64,000 bases of DNA, from assembly GCF_036327755.1 (NCBI RefSeq), contig NZ_CP109596.1, positions 6,014,001 through 6,078,000 of the forward strand, in the 5' to 3' direction. The position numbers and the translations under genes are program-made. The stretch is from Nocardia sp. NBC_01503. Its GTDB lineage: Bacteria; Actinomycetota; Actinomycetes; Mycobacteriales; Mycobacteriaceae. A model generated the notes under the pieces. The model was not told where the DNA came from, ran no database searches, and was given only the letters and a program-made list of their open reading frames with translations. Numbering within the stretch: position 1 is the stretch's first letter; the number at the start of each line of letters is the position of its first letter. Of this stretch, positions 16,026 through 24,740 are shown piece after piece.

Positions 16026-17096
16026 TCAGCTGGTGGCGTGCGTGCGCACCGCGTCGAGCTGGGCCGGGGTGCCGAGCACGATGAGAATGGAGTCGGTCTG
16101 CAGCTGGGTATCGTCACTGGGATTGGCGATGAAGCGGCCGGTGGAGGTTCGCAGGGCCAGCAGCAGTGCGCCGGTGGTGTGGCGCAGCGCGGTGTCGGTC
16201 AGGGAGCGGCCGATCAGTTGTGATTGCGGCCCGACCTCGATCTCCTCGATGCGGTATTCGAGGGAATCGTCATGCATGACCACGTCGAGGAAGTCGGCGA
16301 CATTGGGTTGCAGAGCGAACGCGGCCATCCGCCGCCCGCCGATCAGCTGCGGGTTGACCGCTCGATTCGCGCCCGCGCGCAGCAGTTTGGATTTGGAGCT
16401 CTCGGTGCGCGCCCGGGCGATGATCACCAGATCCTCGCGCATGGCCCGGCTGGACAGGGTCACGTAGACATTGTCCGCATCGCTGTCCAGGGCGGCGATC
16501 AGGGCGTGGGCATGCTCGATTCCGGCCGCCTGCAGCACGCTGTCGTCGGTGACATCGCCGAGAATGTTGGGATATTCGATGTCCAGCAACCGTTGTGGAT
16601 CCCGGTCGATGACCACGATGGTCCGGCCGAGACTCTCCAGATACTTCGCGGTGGAACACCCGACCCGGCCCCATCCGCACACGATGATGTGCCCGCGCAT
16701 CCGGAATATCTGGCGATCCATTCGTCTCCGCTCGAGGTGGTGGCGCAGATGGCCTTCGATGAGGGCCTCCAACAGGACCCCGAACATATAGAACACGGTG
16801 CCCGCACCGACGAGTATGAGCACCATGGTGAACATCTGACCGGTCGGTGTGAGGGGATGGACCTCACGGAAGCCGACGGTCGAAATCGTGGTGACGGTCT
16901 GATACAGCGCGTCCAGGAGTCCGAAGCCCAGGATCAGGTAGCCGAGTGTGCCCGCCAGCAGCACCAGCAGGAACGCGACTATCACACGGCTGATGCGGGC
17001 CAACGGATTCACGTTCAGGATTGTGGCATTCGGCGCCACCGTGCGCCCGATCGCGGGCGCACGGCGGCGCAGGGGCCACCTACCGATCGGCCGCAA
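16026..17096 (-). CDS. Potassium channel with RCK (TrkA-N/TrkA-C) domain
   Basis: A 356-residue two-helix channel subunit. It has a helix at about 34-55, pore loop TTISTVGFREV (TVGF filter, a variant of TVGYG), and a second helix at about 85-110. A cytoplasmic RCK domain follows, with the Rossmann motif VCGWGRVG and acidic VVIDRDP, and then a TrkA-C lobe (IEVGPQSQLIGRSLTD). This resembles MthK-like channels gated by ligand or nucleotide binding. The first ATG overlaps the alcohol dehydrogenase end by 17 bp. The first 25 residues are arginine-rich and unconserved, so a later GTG start is possible. Confidence 0.9.
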   Translation of the reverse strand: MRPIGRWPLRRRAPAIGRTVAPNATILNVNPLARISRVIVAFLLVLLAGTLGYLILGFGLLDALYQTVTTISTVGFREVHPLTPTGQMFTMVLILVGAGTVFYMFGVLLEALIEGHLRHHLERRRMDRQIFRMRGHIIVCGWGRVGCSTAKYLESLGRTIVVIDRDPQRLLDIEYPNILGDVTDDSVLQAAGIEHAHALIAALDSDADNVYVTLSSRAMREDLVIIARARTESSKSKLLRAGANRAVNPQLIGGRRMAAFALQPNVADFLDVVMHDDSLEYRIEEIEVGPQSQLIGRSLTDTALRHTTGALLLALRTSTGRFIANPSDDTQLQTDSILIVLGTPAQLDAVRTHATS

Positions 17097-18126
17097 CGAC
17101 GACCTTCAGCGCGCCGGTCTCGCCCGCGTTGGCGAATGTCTCGTAGGCGCTCGCGAATTCGTTCATCCGATAGTGGTGGGTGATCATCGCGGACGGATCG
17201 AGCCGGCCGCTCTCGATGAGCCGGATCAGCCGCGGGATCGAGTAGGTGTCGACCAGCCCGGTGGTGATGGTCAGATCGCGGATCCAGATGTTCTCCAGAT
17301 GGAGTGTGGCGGGCTTGCCGTGCACACCGATATTGGCGACGTGGCCACCGGCGCGCGCGAGCTCCACCGCGGTTTCGAAGGTTTCGGGGATACCGACCGC
17401 CTCGATGCTGACATCGGCGCCGAGTCCGCCGGTGAGCTCGCGGACGATATCGAGCGGGTTGTCCCGGCCGCTGTTGACGATGACGTCGGCTCCGATCTTC
17501 CGGGCCGCCTGCAAGCGGCTGTCGGCGAGGTCGATCGCGACGATATGGCCGGGGCTGTACAGGTTCGCGGTGGCGATGGCGGCCAGGCCGATGGGTCCCG
17601 CCCCGATGATGGCGACCGTATCGCCCGGTGTCACAGTGCCGTTCAGCACGCCGACCTCATAGCTGGTGGGCAGGATATCGGCCAGCATGAGCATCTGCTC
17701 ATCGGTGATCGACTCCGGAATCGGATAACTGGAGGTGTCGACGAACGGTACCCGGACCAATTCGGCCTGGGTGCCGTCGATGAGATGGCCGAAAATCCAT
17801 CCGCCACCACCCAGGCACTGACCGTAACGACCCTCCCGGCAGAACCGGCAGGCACCACAGGAACTGATGCAGGACAACAGAACACGCTCGCCGACGTGGC
17901 GGGTACGCACACCGGAACCGACCGCGACGATGGTTCCGACGGCTTCATGTCCGAGGATCCTGCCGGGCGTGAATTCGGGAACGTCACCCTTGAGGATGTG
18001 CAGATCCGTACCGCAGATGGTGACCGCGTCGACCCGCACGATCGCATCGGTCGGGGATTCGATGACGGGATCGGGGACCTCATCCCAGGACTTCTGCCCC
18101 GGACCGTGAAAGACCATGGCGCGCAT
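17080..18126 (-). CDS. Zinc-dependent alcohol dehydrogenase (MDR family)
   Basis: A 348-residue medium-chain dehydrogenase. Catalytic zinc ligands are seen in ICGTDLHI and GHEAVG; structural zinc cysteines are in CISSCGACRFC and the later GQC; the NAD-binding motif is AIIGAGPIGLAA. It probably interconverts an alcohol and an aldehyde or ketone with NAD(H), giving a redox sink when oxygen is short. The ATG at 18126 follows AAGGAG, which rules out the longer frame. It lies 25 bp after a flavodoxin gene and overlaps the K+ channel gene, so the four genes 19676-16026 look like one transcript. Confidence 0.93.
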   Translation of the reverse strand: MRAMVFHGPGQKSWDEVPDPVIESPTDAIVRVDAVTICGTDLHILKGDVPEFTPGRILGHEAVGTIVAVGSGVRTRHVGERVLLSCISSCGACRFCREGRYGQCLGGGGWIFGHLIDGTQAELVRVPFVDTSSYPIPESITDEQMLMLADILPTSYEVGVLNGTVTPGDTVAIIGAGPIGLAAIATANLYSPGHIVAIDLADSRLQAARKIGADVIVNSGRDNPLDIVRELTGGLGADVSIEAVGIPETFETAVELARAGGHVANIGVHGKPATLHLENIWIRDLTITTGLVDTYSIPRLIRLIESGRLDPSAMITHHYRMNEFASAYETFANAGETGALKVVVAADR

Positions 18127-18151
18127 AGCGGTTCTCCTTGCGGGGGTGTGT

Positions 18152-18709
18152 TCAGGGGTGTGCCGGAATGTATTTCGGGCTGGACAGTCGTAGTTCCGTG
18201 GCGATGGAATCGATCCACCCGCTGATGGCCGGCCAATCGCGCAGATCGCCGTAGCGGGGGCCACCGAGCAGCCGATAGAGGGTGCGAGCGCCGAGCGAGA
18301 CACCCGCGCGCTCGTAATGACCCGCGAAGGGACGGTATTCACGGGGGTTCAGCGAATCACGCACGGCGGCTATCTGTTTCGGAACGGCGCGGCCCGTCCG
18401 ACGGCCGATCGGTCCCTGCAGCGCCGGACCCAATCCGACGCTGAACAGCCACACCGCGCGGGCGGCCAGTTCTTTGGGGTGCGCCCGGATGTAATCGGTG
18501 AGCGGCGGTAACAGGGCCCTGTTGTGCACGGCGCTGCCGAGGATGACCGCGTCGAAACGGGAGAGATCGGGGGCGTGCTCGGCATCGGCGACCTCGACGG
18601 TGGCCCCGCGCGCGGTCAGGTTCGCGGCGATGAACTCGGCGATCTCGCGCGTCGAGCCCTGCGCGGTGGCGTAGATGACGGCGATGCGGGGGAGTGTGTT
18701 GGTTTCCAT
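18152..18709 (-). CDS. Flavodoxin-domain protein (HemG-like)
   Basis: A 185-residue flavodoxin. The FMN phosphate loop is IYATAQGSTREIAEFIA at residues 12-28, followed by ADAEHAPDLSRFDAVILGSAV (second flavin loop), AVWLFSVGL, and a C-terminal helix with DLRDWPAISGWI. This is the Flavodoxin_5/protoporphyrinogen-oxidase-like group, cytoplasmic. The start at 18709 begins just before the fold; an upstream ATG at 18781 has a better GGAG but would add 24 unconserved residues. It lies between the GyrI/DUF302 fusion gene and the alcohol dehydrogenase gene. A second, related flavodoxin lies at 43347. Confidence 0.82.
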   Translation of the reverse strand: METNTLPRIAVIYATAQGSTREIAEFIAANLTARGATVEVADAEHAPDLSRFDAVILGSAVHNRALLPPLTDYIRAHPKELAARAVWLFSVGLGPALQGPIGRRTGRAVPKQIAAVRDSLNPREYRPFAGHYERAGVSLGARTLYRLLGGPRYGDLRDWPAISGWIDSIATELRLSSPKYIPAHP

Positions 18710-18800
18710 AGGTCGAGCCTGCGCTCGGCGCCGGTTTTCCTCGAGAGGACTCGTACCCGTGCTCGCCGGGACCATCGTCATCGTCTTCTCCGCATCGGGC

Positions 18801-19676
18801 TCAGGACGCCGCGGTCACCGGTGGACGCAGGCCGCCGAGGGTCTGGGCGAGCAGTCGGTGCGCGTCGTCGGCGATCGGCTCCAACTCCTGCTGGGCGGTG
18901 GCGCGGACCAGGATGCTCGGATCCGCGGCCTCCACGATCACGCCGGTCGCATCGGCACGCACGACCACGCTGCGCGGCAGCATTCCGGCCTGTCTGTCGG
19001 CCAGCAGCGCCCGGGAGGCCAGCCGGGGGTGGCAGATGCCGAGCATGAGGTGCTCCTCGATGTGCTCACCGGTCTGCTCACGCAGCATCGCCTGCATATC
19101 GGTTTCGGAGATGATTCGAAAACCGTTCTGTCGCAGCGCGATACGTGTCAGCTCGACCGCATCGGCAAATGATCCGTCCAGATGTACCGCGATGGTGGGC
19201 GAGGGCGCGACCGGAATTCTGATCTCGGTGATCAGTTGGCGCGGATCGCTCACCTCGTCCGGACCGATGAGGTATGCCTCGGTGGGTGGGCCGACCGGGC
19301 GGCATCCGGCATCGGAAAGCCATTGCCGCAGTGCGCGATAGGCGGCGTCGATGTCTTCGTATGCGCCGCGATGGCAGGTTCTGGCCACCAGCACGGGCGG
19401 TTGGATGACGAGCTGGGCACCCGTGCTGGGGCCCAGTGCCGGTGCGGGCTCGATGGGCAGGCCGAAATCCACCGTGATGGTGTCGCCCGCGGTCAGCTCA
19501 TGGTGGAAGGTGATGGTCGGCGCGCCGCTGGCGGTGAGCCCGGCGCGTTCGGTCACCTCGGTCAGCCGCTGCATGCCGTTCACGATGCCGTCGGTCAACA
19601 GGTCCGGGCGGATTTCGAGTGGGACGCGCACCACCGCCTGAGGCGCGGTTTCGCAAAGTGACACCCGGTATTCCAT
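18801..19676 (-). CDS. GyrI-like effector-binding domain fused to DUF302
   Basis: A 291-residue protein of two parts. Residues 1-155 resemble the GyrI/SOUL-like small-molecule binding fold of AraC and MerR effector domains (RTCHRGAYEDIDAAYRALRQWLSDAGCRPVGPPTEAYL cut to its GAYE.I..AY..L..W core). Residues about 165-285 form a DUF302 domain (FADAVELTRIALRQNGFRI, then EEHLMLGICHPRLASRALL). DUF302 occurs in small redox or metal-stress proteins, including dormancy-type loci. There is no DNA-binding domain, so it is not a regulator by itself. GGGAGAGG precedes the ATG. It is the first gene of the probable flavodoxin-dehydrogenase-K+ channel operon and is read from a promoter region with two DevR-like boxes. 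Confidence 0.82.
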   Translation of the reverse strand: MEYRVSLCETAPQAVVRVPLEIRPDLLTDGIVNGMQRLTEVTERAGLTASGAPTITFHHELTAGDTITVDFGLPIEPAPALGPSTGAQLVIQPPVLVARTCHRGAYEDIDAAYRALRQWLSDAGCRPVGPPTEAYLIGPDEVSDPRQLITEIRIPVAPSPTIAVHLDGSFADAVELTRIALRQNGFRIISETDMQAMLREQTGEHIEEHLMLGICHPRLASRALLADRQAGMLPRSVVVRADATGVIVEAADPSILVRATAQQELEPIADDAHRLLAQTLGGLRPPVTAAS

Positions 19677-19736
19677 GGAACCTCTCCCTTCACTGGTCAT
19701 ATCCCCAGGGTGTGCCATGACGGCCGGTCGGGCACA

Positions 19737-19750
19737 GGGACGAAGGTCAT
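19737..19750. promoter_or_regulatory. Putative DevR/DosR box
   Basis: GGGACGAAGGTCAT matches the DosR core at 10 of 14 positions. It sits 61 bp before the GyrI/DUF302 start, the usual distance for activation of that operon. Confidence 0.45.
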
Positions 19751-19796
19751 GGCGTGCGCGGCAGAAGGCCGGACCTTCACAGCGGCCCGCGGGCAA

Positions 19797-19810
19797 TGGA
19801 CCGAGGTCCT
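19797..19810. promoter_or_regulatory. Putative DevR-like palindrome
   Basis: TGGACCGAGGTCCT contains a perfect GGACC/GGTCC inverted repeat with a 2-bp centre. It is 60 bp from the neighbouring box. Similarity to the DosR core is moderate (9 of 14). Confidence 0.35.
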
Positions 19811-20118
19811 CTCTCACCGATGACCGACGACCCGACCGGACGGTACCGTCGGCATGCCGCAGCGCCGTCGAAGCGGTGACTTTCGGTTCTGTGATCGCCA
19901 TCGCACGCGGCGCAGGATCGAGATATGGCATTCGATCGGTTCGCGAATCCCCCGCGGGACACGGTGACGACGAAGTACGAGACTCCCGTTGGCGGATTGC
20001 GTTATCGGGGAAGGCGTTCGGGCCGCCTTACCGCGCCGCCCGTCGCGATGAACAGGGTGGACGACAGCGTCGTCGTCCGAATTGGGCTGGCTGCCACAAA
20101 GGCGTGGTGGCGCACTTC

Positions 20119-20135
20119 CGGTCATCGCATGACCG
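20119..20135. promoter_or_regulatory. Inverted repeat before the second Usp-Acg cassette
   Basis: CGGTCAT and ATGACCG form a perfect 7-bp inverted repeat around CGC, 38 bp before the Usp ATG. This is a plausible operator overlapping the promoter; the binding protein is unknown. Confidence 0.4.
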
Positions 20136-20172
20136 ACCCGATCTCTTCCCGCCGCTTCCCATAGGAGTACCG

Positions 20173-21075
20173 ATGACCGAGAACGCCACTTTCGCAAACG
20201 ATTCCGCCAACCCGCCGATCGTGGCCGGAGCCGACGGCTCCGAGATTTCCTACCAGGCGGTGGCCTGGGCGGCGATGGAGGCCGAATCGCTCGGCGCGCC
20301 ACTGCACATCATCACCTCGTTCGGCATCGTGACCGTCCTGGAATCCCGGACCGCCTTGGGCGCGGGGGAGATGGCGGCGCTGCGTGCCGAGGGCCAGCGG
20401 GTGCTCTCCGAGGCGGCGGAGATCGCCCGACATGCCGCACCCGGCGGAAAGCTCTCCGTCACCACCGAACTCACCTTCGATCTGATCACCCCCACACTGC
20501 TCGATCGTTCGAACCACGCCCGCATGCTGGTCGTGGGCAACCGTGGCCGCGGCGCCATTCGCCAGGCTCTGCTGGGCTCGGTGAGTACCGCGCTCTCCCG
20601 GCACGCGCACTGCCCCGTGGCCGTGGTGCACGGTGTGGCCCGTCCCGGCGCGGACGCCGAGACCGCGCCCGTGGTGGTCGGGGTGGATGGCACCCCCAAC
20701 AGTCTGCCCGCCGTCGAGTTGGCGTTCGCGGAGGCCTCTCGGCGTAAGGTGCCGCTGGTCGCGGTGCGCGCCTGGAGCGATTCCAGCGGATTCGATCTGC
20801 CGGTGGTCGGCTGGGACGTGATCCGCGAGACCGAGGACATCCTCCTCGAGCGTGGGCTCGCGGGCTACAGCGAGCGCTACCCGGACGTCCACGTCGACCG
20901 GTACATCGCCTGCGACACTCCGGCGCGAGCGCTGCTCGAACATGCCGAAGGCGCCCAACTGCTGGTCGTGGGCAGCCACGGCCGCAGCGGCTTCACCGGC
21001 ACCGTGCTCGGCTCGGTCAGCACCGCGCTGCTGCATACCGCCCCGTGCCCGGTCATCGTGGTGCGCCAACCTTGA
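20173..21075 (+). CDS. Universal stress protein, tandem UspA domains
   Basis: A 300-residue two-domain Usp. Both domains keep the ATP loop: VVGNRGRGAIRQALLGS and VVGSHGRSGFTGTVLGS. It is the close duplicate of the Usp at 1520: the strings SYQAVAWAA, STALSRHAHCPVAVV and FDLPVVGW are shared or nearly so. In both places an Acg gene follows with about 31 bp between. The ATG at 20173 follows TAGGAGT. By analogy with mycobacterial DosR-regulon Usp proteins it is probably an ATP-binding stress protein acting in the cytoplasm during hypoxic arrest. An inverted repeat lies just upstream. Confidence 0.95.
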   Translation: MTENATFANDSANPPIVAGADGSEISYQAVAWAAMEAESLGAPLHIITSFGIVTVLESRTALGAGEMAALRAEGQRVLSEAAEIARHAAPGGKLSVTTELTFDLITPTLLDRSNHARMLVVGNRGRGAIRQALLGSVSTALSRHAHCPVAVVHGVARPGADAETAPVVVGVDGTPNSLPAVELAFAEASRRKVPLVAVRAWSDSSGFDLPVVGWDVIRETEDILLERGLAGYSERYPDVHVDRYIACDTPARALLEHAEGAQLLVVGSHGRSGFTGTVLGSVSTALLHTAPCPVIVVRQP

Positions 21076-21107
21076 TTCGCGCCGCGAATCCTTCGGAAGG
21101 ACAAGAG

Positions 21108-22100
21108 ATGTCGTACGTGCGTCCCGATACCGACACCCTGCGGGCGGCCTTGACGCTCGCGGTGCGCGCACCCTCGGTGCACAACACCCAGCCGTGGCTG
21201 TGGCGGATCGGCGACTCCACCATTCAGCTCTACGCCGACGAGAGCCGCCGGCTGCCGTACGCCGATCCCGACAGCCGCGAACTCGTGGTGAGTTGTGGTG
21301 CGGCACTGCATCATCTGCGGGTGGCGCTGCGCGCGCTCGGCTGGGAGACGCTGGTGCGCCGCTTCCCGAATCCGGCAGAGCCACGACACCTGGCATCCAT
21401 CGAGGTATGGCCCACCACGCCCGACCCGCACGACATCCGGATGGCGCGGGCGATTACCGCGCGCCGCAGTGACCGCCGCCGCTTCACCTCCTGGGAGGTG
21501 CCCGCGGGGCAGGTGGCCAAGGTGATGGCCGCGGGCAAGGCCCCGGGTATCGCGATACACCATATCGATGCGACCGGTGAACGAACCCGGTTGTTACGCA
21601 TGTTCACTCGGGCCGCACTCGAGCACGCACAGGATCCCGGATACGCGGCGGAGCTGCGGGCGTGGAGCGGTCAGCACGCACTGTCGTACGGTGTCCCCGC
21701 CCGCAATGCGGTGGTGGCCGCGGATCCGACGGTCCGGGGATTCACCGATCCATTGCTGCCCGAGGCGGTGCTACGCGATACCGAGGAATCCTCGCGGATG
21801 CTGGTGCTGTGCAGCGGATCCAACGATCTGCCGGCGTGGCTGCGGGTCGGCGAGGCGGCCAGCGCGGTACTGCTGACCGCGACCGTGCACGGACTGGCCA
21901 CCTGCCCGCTCACCGAACCTTTGGAGCTGCCGCAGTTGCGCGAGCGTATTCGCGCGGACATCCTGGGCGGTTTCGGTTATCCGCAATTGATGATCCGCAT
22001 GGGTTGGGCGGCCAGTAGCGCCGCCGCCATCCCCCCGTCCCCGCGACTCGCCCTGGACGAGGTCGTCCGCCCACTCGAACCCGCCGAAATCACAGCGTAG
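21108..22100 (+). CDS. Acg-family nitroreductase-like protein
   Basis: A 330-residue Acg-type protein and the closest paralogue of the one at 2454: both share TIRAALTLAVRAPSVHNTQ-type openings (here TLRAALTLAVRAP), RRRFTSWEVPAGQ.AKVMA, and the LLTAT..G.ATCPL.EPLELP end. The ATG at 21108 is preceded by GGAAGGA; in-frame codons upstream lie inside the Usp gene. It is co-oriented with the Usp genes before (32-bp gap) and after (28-bp gap), forming a Usp-Acg-Usp unit. A predicted flavin-site lid is a family feature; enzyme activity is not established. Confidence 0.93.
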   Translation: MSYVRPDTDTLRAALTLAVRAPSVHNTQPWLWRIGDSTIQLYADESRRLPYADPDSRELVVSCGAALHHLRVALRALGWETLVRRFPNPAEPRHLASIEVWPTTPDPHDIRMARAITARRSDRRRFTSWEVPAGQVAKVMAAGKAPGIAIHHIDATGERTRLLRMFTRAALEHAQDPGYAAELRAWSGQHALSYGVPARNAVVAADPTVRGFTDPLLPEAVLRDTEESSRMLVLCSGSNDLPAWLRVGEAASAVLLTATVHGLATCPLTEPLELPQLRERIRADILGGFGYPQLMIRMGWAASSAAAIPPSPRLALDEVVRPLEPAEITA

Positions 22101-22128
22101 AACCACCATGTGGAAATAGGAGAAAACC

Positions 22129-23025
22129 ATGACATCGCAGCATGATTCGCGACCGAAAGAACCCAATCCGCCGATTGTCGTCGCCGTCGACGGCTCGGCC
22201 ATCTCGTATCAGGCGGCCGCTTGGGCGGCGGCGGAGGCGGCCCTGCACGGCTGCCCACTGGAGATCGTCAACTCGGTGGCCGTGCCTACCGGGTTCGGTC
22301 CGGGCATGGTGTTGACCGATTCGGATGTGCAGTGGCTGTACACCGATGGTCAGCGCGTGGTCGCCGAGGCGACCCGGGTGGCGCGGGCGAGCGGTGTCGG
22401 CAACGGGCTGGAGATCACGACGGATGTCACGCTGGAGCCGACGATTTCGTACCTGCTGGCCCGTTCGCGCGAGGCCCGGCTGGTGGTGCTCGGCAGTCGT
22501 GGGCTGGGTGCGCTGCGGCGGGGTCTGCTCGGCTCGGTCGTCGCGGCGGTCTCGCATCACGCGCAGAGCCCCGTCGCGGTGATCCACGGCTCCGCCGCGG
22601 CCGATCCGGTATCGGCTTCGAAGCCGGTGCTGGTCGGGGTGGACGGCTCGCCCAACAGCGTGCCCGCGCTCGAACTCGCCTTCGAGGAGGCGTCCCTGCG
22701 CAAGGTGGGGCTGACCGCACTGCACGCCTGGAGTGATGTCACCGGAATTCCGCTGCCCGGCTGGGATTCGATCCGCGAGCAGGAGATGGAGGAGTTCGCG
22801 CAGCGGCTCGCGGGCTTCGGTGAACGCTATCCCGATGTGGAGGTGAACCGAATCCTGGTGATGGACAGGCCGGTTCGCGCGCTGCTCGACGAGTCCGAGA
22901 ACGCGCAACTGCTGATCGTGGGCAGCCACGGGCGCGGTGGATTCACCGGCATGCTGCTCGGCTCCACCAGTGCGGCGCTGCTGCACAGCGTCGACTGCCC
23001 GATGATCGTGGTGCGTCAGAGCTGA
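22129..23025 (+). CDS. Universal stress protein, tandem UspA domains
   Basis: A 298-residue two-domain Usp with VVAVDGSAISYQAAAWAAAEA at the first strand. The first ATP loop is altered (VVLGSRGLGALRRGLLGS) and the second is normal (VVGSHGRGGFTGMLLGS after LLI). It is less similar to the Usp proteins at 1520 and 20173 than they are to each other. The start follows TAGGAG. It ends 2 bp from the end of the convergent devS gene, with no space for a separate terminator. Confidence 0.94.
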   Translation: MTSQHDSRPKEPNPPIVVAVDGSAISYQAAAWAAAEAALHGCPLEIVNSVAVPTGFGPGMVLTDSDVQWLYTDGQRVVAEATRVARASGVGNGLEITTDVTLEPTISYLLARSREARLVVLGSRGLGALRRGLLGSVVAAVSHHAQSPVAVIHGSAAADPVSASKPVLVGVDGSPNSVPALELAFEEASLRKVGLTALHAWSDVTGIPLPGWDSIREQEMEEFAQRLAGFGERYPDVEVNRILVMDRPVRALLDESENAQLLIVGSHGRGGFTGMLLGSTSAALLHSVDCPMIVVRQS

Positions 23026-23027
23026 AG

Positions 23028-24740
23028 TCAGCTCAGCGGCACCGACCAGCGCAGCCGGGTGCCGTGGTTGTCGGCGCCGCGGGTGATCGCGAAATCGCCG
23101 CCGACCTCCTCGGCCCGGCCCGCCAGATTGTTCAGTCCGCTCGGGGTGATGTCGTCGGGGATCCCGACGCCGTCATCGGAGATGAGAATGGTCAGATCAT
23201 CGGCGACTTCGACCGCCACGGTGAGGTTTTCGGCCTTGGCGTGGCGTACCGCATTGCTGACCGCCTCCCGCACCACCGCCTCGGCATGGTCGGCCAAGTC
23301 GGGCTGTACGACCGAGAGCGGTCCCGAGATGCGCAGTGAGGTGCGCAATTCGAGTTGTCCGGTGTGCTGTTTGAGCACCTGCTCCAGGCGCTGCCGTAAC
23401 CGGGTGCTCTGACTGTTGCCCCCGTGCAGGTCGAAGATCGAGGTGCGGATCTCCTGTACGACATCCTGGAGGTCGTTGATGACCTCCGAAAGTCGTTGCC
23501 GCACTTCGGGCGCGCGAGCGCGGGACGCGGTGCTCTGCAGGGTCAGGCCGGCCGCGAACAGCCGCTGGATGACATGGTCGTGCAGATCGCGCGCGATCCG
23601 GTCACGATCGGTGAGGACATCGAGTTCACGGACGCGCTGCTGCGCCTCGGCCATCTGGATGGCCAGGGCCGCCTGATCGGTGAATGCCGCTGCCAATTCC
23701 AGGATTTCGTCGTCGAACAGCGGAGCGGCGACCGGACGCACCATGACCAGTACGCCGAAGGTCGAGCCCTGGGTGTGCAACGGCAGGATCAAGGTGGGCC
23801 CGGCATCGGCGATGGGTTTGCCCAGATCGATGTCGGCGACATTGTCGAAGCGCAGCGAGATGCCCTCGACGAATGAGCGTCCGATCTCGGTATCGGTGGT
23901 CCTGGCGGCCAGGGCGCTGGGACCCTGCCCGGTCCCCGACCATTGGGCGACCCGCAATTCGGTGATCTCATCGGGCGGGCATTCCGGATCGTCGCTGATG
24001 GCCAGGAACACCTGTTCCGACTGGGTGAGACTGCGCGCGTGCTCGACCAGCTCGGCCAGCACCTCCTCGGCGTCGGTGCCCGCCAGGAACGAGGTGGCGA
24101 TATCGCGGGTCGCCTCGATCCAGGCCTGCCGACTGCGCGCCGATTCGTACAGCCGCGCATTGTCGATGGCGGTGCCCGCGGCGGCGGCGAGCGCCCGGAC
24201 GATGACCTCGTCGTCCTCGGTGAACAGTTGACCGCCGGACTTCTCGGTCAGATACAGATTGCCGAAGATCTCATCGCGAATGCGGATGGGTACGCCCAGG
24301 AATGTCTGCATCGGCGGGTGATTGGGTGGGAATCCGACCGAAGCCGGATGATCGGCCAGTATCTCCAGCCGAATAGGGGTCGGCTGCTGTAACAGCAGCC
24401 CGAGCACCCCGCGCCCCTCGGGTAGATCACCGATATGGGCAGCGGTGACCTCATCGATACCTTCGTGGATGAACTGGGTCAGCTGCTGGTCGCTGCCGCG
24501 CACACCGAGCGCACCGTACCGGGCATCGACCAGGCTGATGGCGGTGCGCACGATGGTGCGCAGCGTCAGATCCAGATCGAGCCCGGAGGTCACCGTCAAC
24601 ATGGCCTCGACCAGGCCGTCCATCCGGTCGCGAGCATCGATGATCTGCTCGATGCGGTCCTTGACCTCGGACAACAGTTCCCGAAGTCGCAGTTGCGACA
24701 GGGTCTCACGTACGGAGAAGGAGTTGTCCCGAGGTTCCAC
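23028..24740 (-). CDS. devS: DevS/DosS-type heme-GAF sensor histidine kinase
   Basis: A 570-residue cytoplasmic kinase with the order GAF-A (about 58-200), GAF-B (about 225-370), HisKA_3 dimerisation domain with phospho-acceptor His387 in RIARDLHDHVIQ, and an HATPase domain (REAVSNAVRHA, DDGVGIP, GLNNLAGRA, HGTRLRW). GAF-A keeps SVGFPPNHPPMQTFLGVP; His141 corresponds to the proximal heme ligand of M. tuberculosis DosS/DosT (His149/His147). It should sense O2, NO, CO or redox state and phosphorylate DevR. The start is GTG with a weak ribosome site. Unlike in M. tuberculosis it is not next to devR, which lies about 5 kb away on the same strand. Confidence 0.93.
   Translation of the reverse strand: MEPRDNSFSVRETLSQLRLRELLSEVKDRIEQIIDARDRMDGLVEAMLTVTSGLDLDLTLRTIVRTAISLVDARYGALGVRGSDQQLTQFIHEGIDEVTAAHIGDLPEGRGVLGLLLQQPTPIRLEILADHPASVGFPPNHPPMQTFLGVPIRIRDEIFGNLYLTEKSGGQLFTEDDEVIVRALAAAAGTAIDNARLYESARSRQAWIEATRDIATSFLAGTDAEEVLAELVEHARSLTQSEQVFLAISDDPECPPDEITELRVAQWSGTGQGPSALAARTTDTEIGRSFVEGISLRFDNVADIDLGKPIADAGPTLILPLHTQGSTFGVLVMVRPVAAPLFDDEILELAAAFTDQAALAIQMAEAQQRVRELDVLTDRDRIARDLHDHVIQRLFAAGLTLQSTASRARAPEVRQRLSEVINDLQDVVQEIRTSIFDLHGGNSQSTRLRQRLEQVLKQHTGQLELRTSLRISGPLSVVQPDLADHAEAVVREAVSNAVRHAKAENLTVAVEVADDLTILISDDGVGIPDDITPSGLNNLAGRAEEVGGDFAITRGADNHGTRLRWSVPLS

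Larger units (their letters stand above)
19677..20172. other. 496-bp divergent intergenic region
   Basis: This gap separates the minus-strand GyrI/DUF302 operon from the plus-strand Usp gene. It holds two DevR-like boxes in its left third and an inverted repeat 38 bp before the Usp start. A 79-codon frame at 19925-20164 has no recognisable features or ribosome binding site and is not called as a gene. Confidence 0.6.

Noticed and set aside
19925..20164. 79-codon plus-strand frame in the divergent gap before the second Usp gene
   Set aside because: No ribosome binding site, no recognisable pattern, and it covers likely promoter DNA.
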